A stretch of DNA of 49,395 bases from Bordetella parapertussis (lineage in GTDB: Bacteria; Pseudomonadota; Gammaproteobacteria; Burkholderiales; SG8-39). Location of the stretch: the NCBI GenBank assembly GCA_945862265.1, contig CAMAXP010000008.1:64543-113937 (forward strand), read 5' to 3'. Each line of letters starts with the position of its first letter. Position 1 is the first letter of the stretch. A model generated the notes under the pieces. The model made no database searches, was not told the origin of the DNA, and saw only the letters and a list, made by a program, of their open reading frames with translations. The translations under genes were made by a program, and so were the position numbers. This document shows positions 25,987 to 33,933 of the stretch, in pieces.

Positions 25987-27393
25987 GTGAAGCGCTACGA
26001 GCAGCTTGTCGAACTGATTTCCGGGCGGATCCGCGCTGGTGTGTTGCGTGCGGGTGACAAGGTCCCGTCCGTTCGCATGCTGAGCACGTCGAACGAGATG
26101 GGGCCGGCGACTGTATTGCGTGCCCTCCACATGCTCGAGGACCGCGGGGAAATTCATGCGCGTCCGCGGTCGGGCTACTACGTCTGCCCGCGGCGCGGCG
26201 CGGCCGAGCCGCAGACTTCGCGTCCCCCGCTGGCCTCCACCAGGGTGAACGTGAGTGACCTGGTGTTCCAGATTCTCGGCACGGTCGGCCGCCCCGACGT
26301 GGTCCCGCTCGGTTCAGCCTTCATCGACCCTGCGGTGTTCCCCCTGAAGAAACTCGCGCGCTCGGCCGCGGTTGCGGTTCGCACCCTGGACCCGGCTCTG
26401 CTCGTCGCGAGCCTGCCCACCGGCCACGCGGAGCTCAGGCGTGCAATATCGCGCCGCTACCTCGACGCCGGGATGGCAGTGCCTGTGGAGGACATAGTGA
26501 TCACCAACGGGTGCATGGAGGCTTTGAACCTGTGCCTGCAGGCGGTGACCCGCCCCGGCGACGTCGTGGCGATCGAGTCGCCCGCTTTCTACGTCGCGCT
26601 CCAGGCGATCGAGCGGCTCGGGCTCAAGGCTGTCGAACTTCCCACGCACCCTCGCGAAGGCGTCGACCTCGCCGCGCTCGATGCCGCGATCACGCGCCAT
26701 GGCGTCAAGGCCTGCTGGTTCATGACCAGCTTCCAGAACCCCCTCGGCGCGCTGATGCCTCCGGAGAAGAAGCACGACCTCGTGAAACTGCTCTCGAGGC
26801 ACGGCGTGCCGCTCATCGAGGACGACGTCTACGAGGAGCTTTACTTCGGCGCGCACAAACCGCGACCGGCCCGGGCCTGGGATCGCGATGGACTGGTGAT
26901 GCACTGCTCATCGTTCTCAAAGTGCCTTGCGCCGGGGTTTCGCGTGGGCTGGGCCGCGCCAGGGCGCTGGGCGCGGCAGGTCGAACGCCTCAAGCTCATG
27001 ACGACGCTCGCGACCGGATTCCATGCACAAGCGGCGTTGGCCGATTACCTCAGACACGGGGGGTACGATCACCACCTTCGTGGCCTCCGGGCGAAGCTCG
27101 AGGGGCAGCAGCGCGCCATCCTCACGGCTATCGCCCGGGATTTTCCGGCGGGCACCCGGATCACCCAGCCACAGGGCGGTTATTTCGTCTGGGTCGAGCT
27201 GCCCGGGAATGCCGACGCCCTGGAGGTGCATCGCCTCGCGATGCGGGTCGGGATCAGCATCGCGCCGGGGCCGGTATTTTCGCCGCAGAGAAAATTTGGC
27301 AACTGCATCCGCATCAACACCGGCCAGCCCTGGACCCCGCGGATCGGAAAAGCGGTCGCGACCTTGGGGCAGATCGTTGCCTCGCTGGCCTAG
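25987..27393 (+). CDS. MocR-type GntR regulator with aminotransferase domain
   Basis: 468 residues from GTG 25987. The N-terminal winged helix (residues 1-70; AGDKVPSVRMLSTSNEMGPA, GEIHARPRSGYYV) is fused to a fold-type I aminotransferase domain with NPLGALMP, the DDVYEELYFG turn and PLP lysine K312 in SSFSKCLAPGFRVGW. MocR proteins use bound PLP to sense a ligand. Placed divergently beside pobA, it is the likely regulator of pobA and its Bug gene, which would be unusual because pobA is usually controlled by PobR (IclR or AraC type). Its stop shares CTAG with the convergent DUF2970 gene. Confidence 0.9.
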   Translation: MKRYEQLVELISGRIRAGVLRAGDKVPSVRMLSTSNEMGPATVLRALHMLEDRGEIHARPRSGYYVCPRRGAAEPQTSRPPLASTRVNVSDLVFQILGTVGRPDVVPLGSAFIDPAVFPLKKLARSAAVAVRTLDPALLVASLPTGHAELRRAISRRYLDAGMAVPVEDIVITNGCMEALNLCLQAVTRPGDVVAIESPAFYVALQAIERLGLKAVELPTHPREGVDLAALDAAITRHGVKACWFMTSFQNPLGALMPPEKKHDLVKLLSRHGVPLIEDDVYEELYFGAHKPRPARAWDRDGLVMHCSSFSKCLAPGFRVGWAAPGRWARQVERLKLMTTLATGFHAQAALADYLRHGGYDHHLRGLRAKLEGQQRAILTAIARDFPAGTRITQPQGGYFVWVELPGNADALEVHRLAMRVGISIAPGPVFSPQRKFGNCIRINTGQPWTPRIGKAVATLGQIVASLA

Positions 27394-27617
27394 GCCAGTA
27401 CGAGCTTCACGATCCCGAGCAGCAGGCACACGAAGCAAACTGCGCCTGCGAGGCCGCCTGCGATGACCTGGAGCGGCGTGATCGTGGCTGCGTCCGAATC
27501 CAGGTCGTGCCTGCGCCGCACGCCGAAGAAACTCCACAGCACCGCGCGGATCACGCGCAAGGGGCCGCCCCTGGGGCGGGTGCCCGGGCTTTCGAGGCTG
27601 CGTATGAGTTTGTACAT
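27390..27617 (-). CDS. DUF2970 family small membrane protein
   Basis: 75 residues. RVIRAVLWSFFGVRRRHDLD, then ITPLQVIAGGLAGAVCFVCL, is the DUF2970 signature: an amphipathic N-terminal part plus one C-terminal membrane helix. Common in betaproteobacteria; function unknown. It ends within the CTAG shared with the MocR gene. Confidence 0.85.
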   Translation of the reverse strand: MYKLIRSLESPGTRPRGGPLRVIRAVLWSFFGVRRRHDLDSDAATITPLQVIAGGLAGAVCFVCLLLGIVKLVLA

Positions 27618-27691
27618 GCGCCCACGTTAGGCGAGCGCCGCGCGGCCGAACAGTCCCAGTTGGTCGCGCGAAAAGCGGTAACAGGCCCGAT

Positions 27692-28441
27692 TCAGCCGAG
27701 CATCTGCCCGCCGTCCACCGCAATCGTCTGCCCGGTCACCCAGCTCGCTGCGTCGCTCGCTAGAAAGAGCGCCACGTTGGCGACTTCCTCGGGCGTGCCC
27801 AGCCGGCCGAACCGGATGCTGCCGAGGATTCCATTGTAGAGCTTGGGGTCGCTGGTCTTCCGCTTTTCCCAGTTGCCACCGGGAAATTCGATCGACCCCG
27901 GGGCGATGCAGTTCACGCGGATGCCCTGCGCCGCGTACTTCGCAGCTTGCGTCAGTGTGTACTGGATCAGCGCGGCCTTGACCGCGCCGTAGGGCGGGGT
28001 GCGGGCGCTGTGGGTCAGGCCGGAGATCGACGAAATGTGGATGATCGAACCGCGGGTCTTTTCCAAGTGGGGCAGCGCCGCATACGAGGCGCGCACCGAG
28101 GCCATGAGATCGACGTTGATGCTCGCCATCCAGCCGGCCTCGTCATCGCTCGCGCCAAACCCCGAGGCGTTGTTGATCAGCACATCGATGCCGCCAAGTG
28201 CCTCGGCGGCCGCCTGGATGTAACCGGTCACTGCGGGCCCGTTGCCCAAGTCGCACGGGGCCGTGTGGACCTTGTGGCCGAAGGCCGCCAGGTCCGCGGC
28301 CGTGGCGCGCAGGCCGTCCTCGCCGCGCGCACAAATGGACACGTTTGCGCCAGCGGCGGCGAAGGCGAGGGCGATCGAGCGACCGATGCCCCGTGAGCCG
28401 CCGGCGATGACTGCATTGCGTCCCTCAAGGGTGATGTTCAT
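27692..28441 (-). CDS. SDR family oxidoreductase (paralogue of 11219-11962)
   Basis: 249 residues, starting MNITLEGRNAVIAGGSRGIG. Cofactor motif AGGSRGIG, NNAS (90-93) and an intact triad S138, Y151, K155. The alignment with the SDR at 11219-11962 is gap-free through residue 160 and shares IGRSIALAFAAAGANVSICA and the TPPYGAVKAA block, so the two arose by duplication. This copy keeps the catalytic serine. It diverges from the Bug-SDR-epoxide hydrolase operon across an 87-base intergenic region that probably holds both promoters. Confidence 0.9.
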   Translation of the reverse strand: MNITLEGRNAVIAGGSRGIGRSIALAFAAAGANVSICARGEDGLRATAADLAAFGHKVHTAPCDLGNGPAVTGYIQAAAEALGGIDVLINNASGFGASDDEAGWMASINVDLMASVRASYAALPHLEKTRGSIIHISSISGLTHSARTPPYGAVKAALIQYTLTQAAKYAAQGIRVNCIAPGSIEFPGGNWEKRKTSDPKLYNGILGSIRFGRLGTPEEVANVALFLASDAASWVTGQTIAVDGGQMLG

Positions 28442-28528
28442 TTTTCTGCTCCTGTCCGCTTCTCTTGTCCGACTCGTATTCTAGGATGCATTAAGATGGC
28501 AAAAAGACCTATAACTCGGAGAAAAATG

Positions 28529-29500
28529 ATGAAACGATTGATCGCCGCCGGGCTCGCGGCTTCGATGGCACTGCTTGCGGGCGCAGCATTCGCGCAGTCT
28601 TACCCGGCCAAGCAGGTGCGGGTGATCATTCCCTATGCCGTGGGCGGCGGGGCCGATGCTGCGGCGCGGCTCGTGGCCGATCACCTCGGCCGGACCCTCG
28701 GGCAGGCCTTCGTCGTCGACCCGCGTCCGGGCGGCAACACCGTGATCGGCGCCGAGGCCGCGGCCAAGGCGCCGGCCGACGGGTACACGCTTTTCCTGAC
28801 GGGGGCCTCCACCATGTCGATCCAGCCCTTCGTGTTCCAGGGCAAGCTTCCCTATGACCCGCTCGGCGACTTCGCTCCGGTCAGCATGATCTCGCGCTTT
28901 CCGTTTTTCCTCGTGGTGCCCTCGACGCTGGGCGTGAACACCTTTGCAGACTTTGTTGCGTACGTGAAGGCGCGCCCGGGCCAGTTGTCGTATGCGTCGA
29001 ACGGCAGTGGCAGCCTGGGGCACCTGGGCACCGAGATGCTAAGGCAGGCGCTCAACCTCGATCTGGCGCACGTGCCGTACAAGGGGTTCGGTCCCATCCT
29101 GCCCGACCTGCTGGCCGGTCGCGTCGCAGCTGTGATGATGGACCTTGCGCCGCTCGGGTCGAATGCGCGCTCCGGGTCGGTGAAATTCCTCGCCGCGACC
29201 TCGTCTGGCCGCTCCTCCTTCATGCCGGAAGTGCCCACGGTGGCGGAACTTGCGATCCCGGGATATGAGATCGATGTCTGGTTTGCGCTCTATGCGCCGG
29301 CGAAGACGCCGGTGGCGATCATCAACCTGCTCAATGCCGAGATGCGCAAGTACCTGGGCTCGCCCGAGGCGAAAGAGGCCTATGCCAAACTCGGCCACGA
29401 GCCCATGTTCTCCACGCCGGAGTACGTGCGCGGGCGCATCGTCAAGGAGCAGAAGGTGTTTGCGCCGGCGGTGAAGGCGGCGAACCTCAAGCCGGAATGA
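28529..29500 (+). CDS. Bug/TctC-family substrate-binding protein (5)
   Basis: 323 residues from ATG 28529, which sits 7 bases after a GGAG ribosome site; the adjacent ATG 28526 is an alternative. Signal peptide MKRLIAAGLAASMALLAGAA, then Bug marks KQVRVIIPYAVGGGADA, DPRPGGNTVIGAEAAAKAP and HVPYKG. First gene of a three-gene operon; it overlaps the SDR start in ATGA, so it is translationally coupled to an enzyme gene. Confidence 0.92.
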   Translation: MKRLIAAGLAASMALLAGAAFAQSYPAKQVRVIIPYAVGGGADAAARLVADHLGRTLGQAFVVDPRPGGNTVIGAEAAAKAPADGYTLFLTGASTMSIQPFVFQGKLPYDPLGDFAPVSMISRFPFFLVVPSTLGVNTFADFVAYVKARPGQLSYASNGSGSLGHLGTEMLRQALNLDLAHVPYKGFGPILPDLLAGRVAAVMMDLAPLGSNARSGSVKFLAATSSGRSSFMPEVPTVAELAIPGYEIDVWFALYAPAKTPVAIINLLNAEMRKYLGSPEAKEAYAKLGHEPMFSTPEYVRGRIVKEQKVFAPAVKAANLKPE

Positions 29501-30273
29501 AGGCGGGGCGGATGCGCTTCCAGGACCAGGTCTTCCTCATTACCGGCGCGGGCGCCGGCATCTGCCGGGCTGCGATCGGGATCATCGCCGCCGAGGGCGG
29601 GAAGATTGCGGCGTTCGACCGCGATGCCGCTGCGGTGGCCGGCACGATCGCGATGGTGCGTGAGGCCGGCAGCGAGGGATTGGAAATCGCCGGTGACGCG
29701 CTGTCGGAAGCCGATGCGGCGTGCGCCGTAGCTGCCACGCTCGAAAAATTCGGGTGCATCGACGTGCTCATCAATGGCGTGGGCGGCAGCACGATCGTGA
29801 AGAACGGCAGCGCGCTGCTCGAGGAGTTTTCGCTGGAGGAGTGGGAAGGGCTGATCGACTTCAACCTGCGTGGGACGTTCCTTTTTTCTCGTAGCGTGAT
29901 TCCCGTGATGAAGAAGCAGAAGAGCGGCAAGATCATCAACATGGGTTCGATCTGCGCGCGCGGCACCGCCACTGCGAGCGCCGCCTACAGCGCCTCGAAG
30001 GCGGGCATCGTGGCCATGACGAAGAAGATGTCGCTCGAGCTCGCGCCTTTTGGAATCACCTGCAATGCGATCAATCCCGGCCTCACGATGACCGAGCGGA
30101 TCGTCAAGGTCTTCGGCCCGCAGAGCGAAGAGGTGCACGCCGAGCGTTTGTCGCGCATTCCGCTGGGGCGCTATTCGCTGCCTGAGGACCAGGCGAAGGT
30201 GGTGTGCTTCCTCGCATCGTCAGATGCGGACTTCATTACCGGAATCGCGATCGATGTGACTGGAGGGCAATAG
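29497..30273 (+). CDS. SDR family protein with modified Rossmann motif
   Basis: 258 residues, ATG 29497 overlapping the Bug stop. Catalytic S151, Y164, K168 are present (YSASK). The nucleotide motif reads TGAGAGIC (16-23): the third glycine is cysteine C23. The usual NNAG is NGVGG. Both changes are read directly from the DNA (GGC ATC TGC). Cofactor binding may be altered. Central gene between a Bug receptor and an epoxide hydrolase, suggesting a diol or hydroxy intermediate as substrate. Confidence 0.88.
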   Translation: MKAGRMRFQDQVFLITGAGAGICRAAIGIIAAEGGKIAAFDRDAAAVAGTIAMVREAGSEGLEIAGDALSEADAACAVAATLEKFGCIDVLINGVGGSTIVKNGSALLEEFSLEEWEGLIDFNLRGTFLFSRSVIPVMKKQKSGKIINMGSICARGTATASAAYSASKAGIVAMTKKMSLELAPFGITCNAINPGLTMTERIVKVFGPQSEEVHAERLSRIPLGRYSLPEDQAKVVCFLASSDADFITGIAIDVTGGQ

Positions 30274-30277
30274 CGCC

Positions 30278-31393
30278 ATGGCCGACCCGAAACCGTTTCG
30301 CTTGCATATTCCCGAGGACGCGATCCGGGACCTACACGAGCGCCTCGCGCGCACCCGCTGGCCCGACGAGCCGCCGCTCGAACCGTGGGTGTCTGGCACC
30401 AGCCTCGCCTACCTCAAGGACCTCTGCGAGTACTGGCGGAAGGGCTTCGACTGGCGTGCCTGGGAAGCGAAGCTCAATGCGTTCCCCCAGTTCACGGTGG
30501 CGATGGACGGGGTGGACCTGCACTACCTGCACGTCCCCGGCCGGGGCCGCGACCCGATGCCGCTGCTCCTCTCGCACGGCTGGCCGGGATCGGTGTTCGA
30601 GTTCCACAAGCTGCTGCCGATGCTTGCGGACGATTTCACCGTCGTGGCGCCTTCGCTGCCCGGGTATGGCCTGTCGTTCAAGCCGGGGCAGAAGCGTTTC
30701 GGCGTCGAGGATATCTCCGAGACTTTCGCGACGCTGATGACCGATGTGCTCGGGTACAAGCGCTACGGCGCGCAGGGCGGAGACTGGGGCGGCACCATCA
30801 GCTCGGTGCTGGGCAATCGCTACGCCGAACGCATGATCGGAATCCACCTCAACTTCCTTGCGGTCCGGCGCGACATCGTTGCCGGCGAGACGCCGGAAGA
30901 GGCGGCGTACTACAAGGACCTCGCGGCGTTCCTCAAGGAAGAGACCGGCTACCAGTGGATCCAGGGGACACGCCCGCAGACGCTGGCTTACGGCCTCAAC
31001 GACTCGCCCGTGGGGCTGGCGGCGTGGATCGTCGAGAAATTTCGCGCCTGGACGGACTGCGGCGGGGACCCCGAAAGCGTGCTGTCACGCGACGAGATGC
31101 TCGCCGACATTGCGCTTTACTGGTTTACAGGCACGATCGGCTCGTCGTTCTGGCCCTACTACTCGCGCATGCACGGGCCGTGGCCGATTCCCGAGGGCGG
31201 GGCGATCAAGGTTCCCACCGGCTATGTCCAGTTCCCTAAAGAGATCTTTCGTCCGCCGCGCTCGGTCGCCGCGCGCACCTACACCGACATCCGGCGCTGG
31301 ACGGTGGAGGAGAAGGGCGGCCATTTCGCGGCCCTCGAGCAGCCGGAAGTGCTCGCGCGCGAGATCAAGGCGTTCTTCGCGCCGCTTCGCTGA
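30278..31393 (+). CDS. Epoxide hydrolase (microsomal type, EHN domain)
   Basis: 371 residues, the usual length of bacterial juvenile-hormone/microsomal-type epoxide hydrolases. The N-terminal EHN region starts FRLHIPEDAIRDLHERLART with RWPDEPP. The alpha/beta-hydrolase core has the oxyanion motif HGWPGS (H100), nucleophile D169 in GGDWGG and the general-base histidine H349 in EKGGHFAALEQPE. It converts an epoxide to a diol. The GGAGGG ribosome site overlaps the end of the SDR gene 4 bases upstream. Last gene of the Bug-SDR-hydrolase operon. Confidence 0.92.
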   Translation: MADPKPFRLHIPEDAIRDLHERLARTRWPDEPPLEPWVSGTSLAYLKDLCEYWRKGFDWRAWEAKLNAFPQFTVAMDGVDLHYLHVPGRGRDPMPLLLSHGWPGSVFEFHKLLPMLADDFTVVAPSLPGYGLSFKPGQKRFGVEDISETFATLMTDVLGYKRYGAQGGDWGGTISSVLGNRYAERMIGIHLNFLAVRRDIVAGETPEEAAYYKDLAAFLKEETGYQWIQGTRPQTLAYGLNDSPVGLAAWIVEKFRAWTDCGGDPESVLSRDEMLADIALYWFTGTIGSSFWPYYSRMHGPWPIPEGGAIKVPTGYVQFPKEIFRPPRSVAARTYTDIRRWTVEEKGGHFAALEQPEVLAREIKAFFAPLR

Positions 31394-31477
31394 GCCGGGA
31401 CGCAGGCGCCCGACTCATTGCTGCCCGGTGGTGGAGCGGTTAGCCTTGATGGTACAGCCTGCGCGCGGAGACCCGCC

Positions 31478-31960
31478 ATGTTAAGCACGAGCGCCGTCGC
31501 CCAGATGCGACGCCTGACCCTGTTCGGCAACCTGTCCGGCGCACTCGGGACGTTCTTCTATTTCCGTTTCCTCGACGTGTCCGCGCACGAGAACTCGGCC
31601 GCTGTAGGGCGGGCGGAGATCCTGTATTTCGTAGCCGGGTTCACGATGATCTCGGTCATCGGGTACGCGGCGTTCTACCGCTGGTTCCGTCCGGTCATCC
31701 GTATCGAGGGCGCGCCGCTCGCGGGTCCCGACGGCGACGAACTGCGCAGGCGCGCGCTGCTCAGATCTTCGGCATTACCTTCGTGTCGGGCACGGTGGTG
31801 ACCGCGATCATCTTCTTCGGCACCGAGCGCATCTGGCGGGGCGAACTGCCGCGATTGTTCCCGCGCGGAGACCTGAGCGCTGTCCAGGGGCCGCGCCTGA
31901 ACGTGCGCGCGCGCATGGTCGCCGTGTTCCTGCTGATGAGCCTGGTGCCGATGGCTGTGT
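31478..31960 (+). pseudogene. Remnant of a membrane adenylate/guanylate cyclase, N-terminal sensor part
   Basis: From ATG 31478 (CGGAG ribosome site) the frame reads AQMRRLTLFGNLSGALGTFF and continues through two membrane helices to ELRRRALL. It then shifts frame at about 31760. The next frame resumes QIFGITFVSGTVVTAIIFFG and RGDLSAVQGPRLNVRARMVA, which I recognise as the later part of the same sensor module of betaproteobacterial class III cyclases. About 30-40 residues between the two blocks look deleted. The HAMP and catalytic domains are gone; the sequence runs directly into a Sel1-repeat gene. Confidence 0.65.
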
Positions 31961-32541
31961 TGTCGGCCGCCGCGCATGCGGGGCTGGACGAGGGCGTGGC
32001 CGCCTACAACCGGGGCGACTACCCGACGGCACTGTCCGAATTCCGTCCTTTGGCCGAAAAGGGGGACACGAGCGCGCAGAACCGGCTGGGTCACATGTAC
32101 ATGCAGGGACAGGGCGTGGCACGCGACACGGCGGCGGCGATCGCGCTGTGGCGCAAGGCCGCGGACGCAGGGCATGCCACTGCGCAGTTCAACTTGAGCG
32201 TCGCGTACGGCATAGGCGCTGGCGTGCCGCGCGATGCGGCCGAGGCTGAGCGCTGGCTGCGCAAGTCCGCCGGCCAGGGCTTGCCCTCTGCGCAGAACGT
32301 GCTCGCCAGTCGCTACGCAGTGGGGCTGGGCGTGGAGAAGGACGAGCAACTCGCCGTCGCCTGGTGGCGCAGGGCGGCTGCGCAGGGCCATGCGCCATCG
32401 CAGTTCGCACTGGGCGAGGCGTACCGTTCAGGCAAGGGTGTGGCGCAGGATGACCAGGAGGCGCTCTACTGGTACCGGCAGGCAGCGGGCCAGGGCAATG
32501 AGTCCGCGCAAGAGGCGCTGAAGCGGTTCCAGAAGCGCTAG
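31915..32541 (+). CDS. Sel1-like repeat protein with borrowed N-terminus
   Basis: The open frame begins upstream at 31783; ATG 31915 gives 208 residues. The first 22 (MVAVFLLMSLVPMAVLSAAA, then HA) are the last helix of the cyclase sensor remnant but have the form of a good signal peptide. The rest is a Sel1/TPR-like protein: GLDEGVAAYNRGDYPTALSE, then four repeats of about 36 residues of the form AQxxLGxMYxxGxGVxxDxxxAxxWxRKAAxxG. Such proteins mediate periplasmic protein contacts. The fusion joins two gene pieces in frame and may have produced a secreted protein by accident. Confidence 0.72.
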   Translation: MVAVFLLMSLVPMAVLSAAAHAGLDEGVAAYNRGDYPTALSEFRPLAEKGDTSAQNRLGHMYMQGQGVARDTAAAIALWRKAADAGHATAQFNLSVAYGIGAGVPRDAAEAERWLRKSAGQGLPSAQNVLASRYAVGLGVEKDEQLAVAWWRRAAAQGHAPSQFALGEAYRSGKGVAQDDQEALYWYRQAAGQGNESAQEALKRFQKR

Positions 32542-32555
32542 CCGGCCAGGCAGTC

Positions 32556-32783
32556 GCTCAGCCGATCCATGGTCCAACCGCCCGATGAGGCCGGGGAAAG
32601 TGCCGCCCGCGTGGGGCAGGTTGATCTCCAGCTTCGGGAAGGCGTCCATCACGCCGCCGTGCGCGGGGCCCTCCTTTCTCAGGAGTTCGAGGAACTCCGC
32701 CGGGTACCAGTGCGCATGCGTGTCGATCGTGACCCCGTGTAGCGACGAGGGCCGTGGTCATGGTGATGTGCGTGGTGGTGCAT
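32556..32783 (-). pseudogene. 5' stub of a decarboxylase-type amidohydrolase
   Basis: ATG 32783 begins with a histidine-rich leader MHHHAHHHDHG. The matching continuation lies one frame over: PSSLHGVTIDTHAHWYPAEF, LELLRKEGPAHGGVM, then LPHAGGTFPGLIGRLD. The shift falls at a CCC run near 32748; one extra C would restore the frame. THAHWYP is typical of ACMSD-like amidohydrolases (aromatic-acid decarboxylases such as LigW type). Homology ends at about 32560, next to the Sel1 stop, so most of the gene is missing. It was probably the last gene of the extradiol operon, starting 8 bases after its LigB-like neighbour. Confidence 0.65.
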
Positions 32784-32791
32784 GGGACGGT

Positions 32792-33634
32792 TCAGCTCGC
32801 GACGTTCCAGTCCACGCCGCCCATCCCGCAGCGCAGCGGCACCGAGGGCACGTAGAACATCGTCTCGGCCTTGCGATTGCCTGCGGCGCCCATCGCCACC
32901 AGCCAGGCCAGCAACTCGACCGTGCCACCGTCGCCGGCGCCGATCATCTTCTCGATGGTGACTTCGCGCAGCACGAGGTCCGGGTCGCCGGTCGCCAGCA
33001 GTTCGAGGAACCAGCGGTCGAATTTCTCGTCGACGTCGAAGTACTTCTGGCCCCCCGGGTCGTGCGACAGCCCGCCCGTGGCCATGATCGCGACGCGCAG
33101 ATTCGCGGGCCACGCGCGCACGATCTTGGCGAGCACCTTGCCGAACTCGAAGCAGCGCGCGGGAGAGGGCATCGGCGGCACCACACAGTTCATGTGGATC
33201 GGCACGAGGGGCACGTTGTAGTCGGGCGTGAGGAACTTGAGCGGCACGGACCAGTTGTCGTCGAACTGCAGCTCGCTCGAGAACGCGAGGTTGAACCCCT
33301 GTTTGCCGGATTCGCGCACGATGCGCCGGGCGAGCTCGGTGTGGCCGTCGAGTTCGTAGTCAGGCACGTTGATCCAGTCGCGGAACCATTCGGCCGGGCC
33401 CTTCCAGCGCGGCGCGGTGCCCACGCACCAGTCGGGCACGCTTTCCATCGGGAAGTTCAGCATGTGGTCGTTGGCGACGCCGACGATGATGTCGGGCTTC
33501 GTCGCGCGCAGGGCTTCGCCCATGCGCGCGTAGCCCGACAGCACGGCGTCCTGTTCGTGCTTGGGGGCCTTGTCGATCCAGCCGGTGGCACCCGGTGCGT
33601 GGGCAAGCGCGATGACGGAGACGATGTCGGCCAT
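32792..33634 (-). CDS. Class III extradiol dioxygenase, LigB-type catalytic subunit
   Basis: 280 residues. Candidate Fe(II) ligands H12 (LAHAPG), H57 (ANDHML) and E240 (GGTVE), with the general-base histidine H191 in GGLSHDPGG; spacing agrees with protocatechuate 4,5-dioxygenase LigB. It opens a catechol next to its hydroxyls to a semialdehyde. Paired with the LigA-like gene whose stop is 2 bases upstream. The substrate could be protocatechuate, gallate or another catechol with a carboxyl group. Confidence 0.9.
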   Translation of the reverse strand: MADIVSVIALAHAPGATGWIDKAPKHEQDAVLSGYARMGEALRATKPDIIVGVANDHMLNFPMESVPDWCVGTAPRWKGPAEWFRDWINVPDYELDGHTELARRIVRESGKQGFNLAFSSELQFDDNWSVPLKFLTPDYNVPLVPIHMNCVVPPMPSPARCFEFGKVLAKIVRAWPANLRVAIMATGGLSHDPGGQKYFDVDEKFDRWFLELLATGDPDLVLREVTIEKMIGAGDGGTVELLAWLVAMGAAGNRKAETMFYVPSVPLRCGMGGVDWNVAS

Positions 33635-33636
33635 GA

Positions 33637-33933
33637 TCAGCCCTTCAGCATTTTTTCGGCGTAGAGCAGTGCGGCGGCGCTCTCGTTGTGGTTGTAGCCC
33701 GCGCCGCGGAACAATCGCGCGACCTGCGGGAGGAAGTAGGGGTGCATGCCGAGCTCGCCCAATTTTTTAAGGTCGACCTCGCGCAGTGCCTTCTGTTCCT
33801 CGAGCGACAGCCCGTAGTCGCGCATCATGCCGTCGAGGTCGGTGCGGAAGCGCTCGCGCTTGGTCGCGTCGCGCCGCACCTCGAAAATCAGCTTGTTGGC
33901 CGGCAGCGTCTTGTCTGTGTTGAGGATGCTCAT
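33637..33933 (-). CDS. LigA-type extradiol dioxygenase small subunit
   Basis: 98 residues from ATG 33933. The helical LigA fold (PF07746) is recognisable in DYGLSLEEQKALREVDLKKL and LGMHPYFLPQVARLFRGAG. The small subunit covers the active site of the LigB partner encoded immediately downstream. Its ATG overlaps the amidohydrolase stop (ATGA), placing it in the operon Bug - amidohydrolase - LigA - LigB. Confidence 0.88.
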   Translation of the reverse strand: MSILNTDKTLPANKLIFEVRRDATKRERFRTDLDGMMRDYGLSLEEQKALREVDLKKLGELGMHPYFLPQVARLFRGAGYNHNESAAALLYAEKMLKG

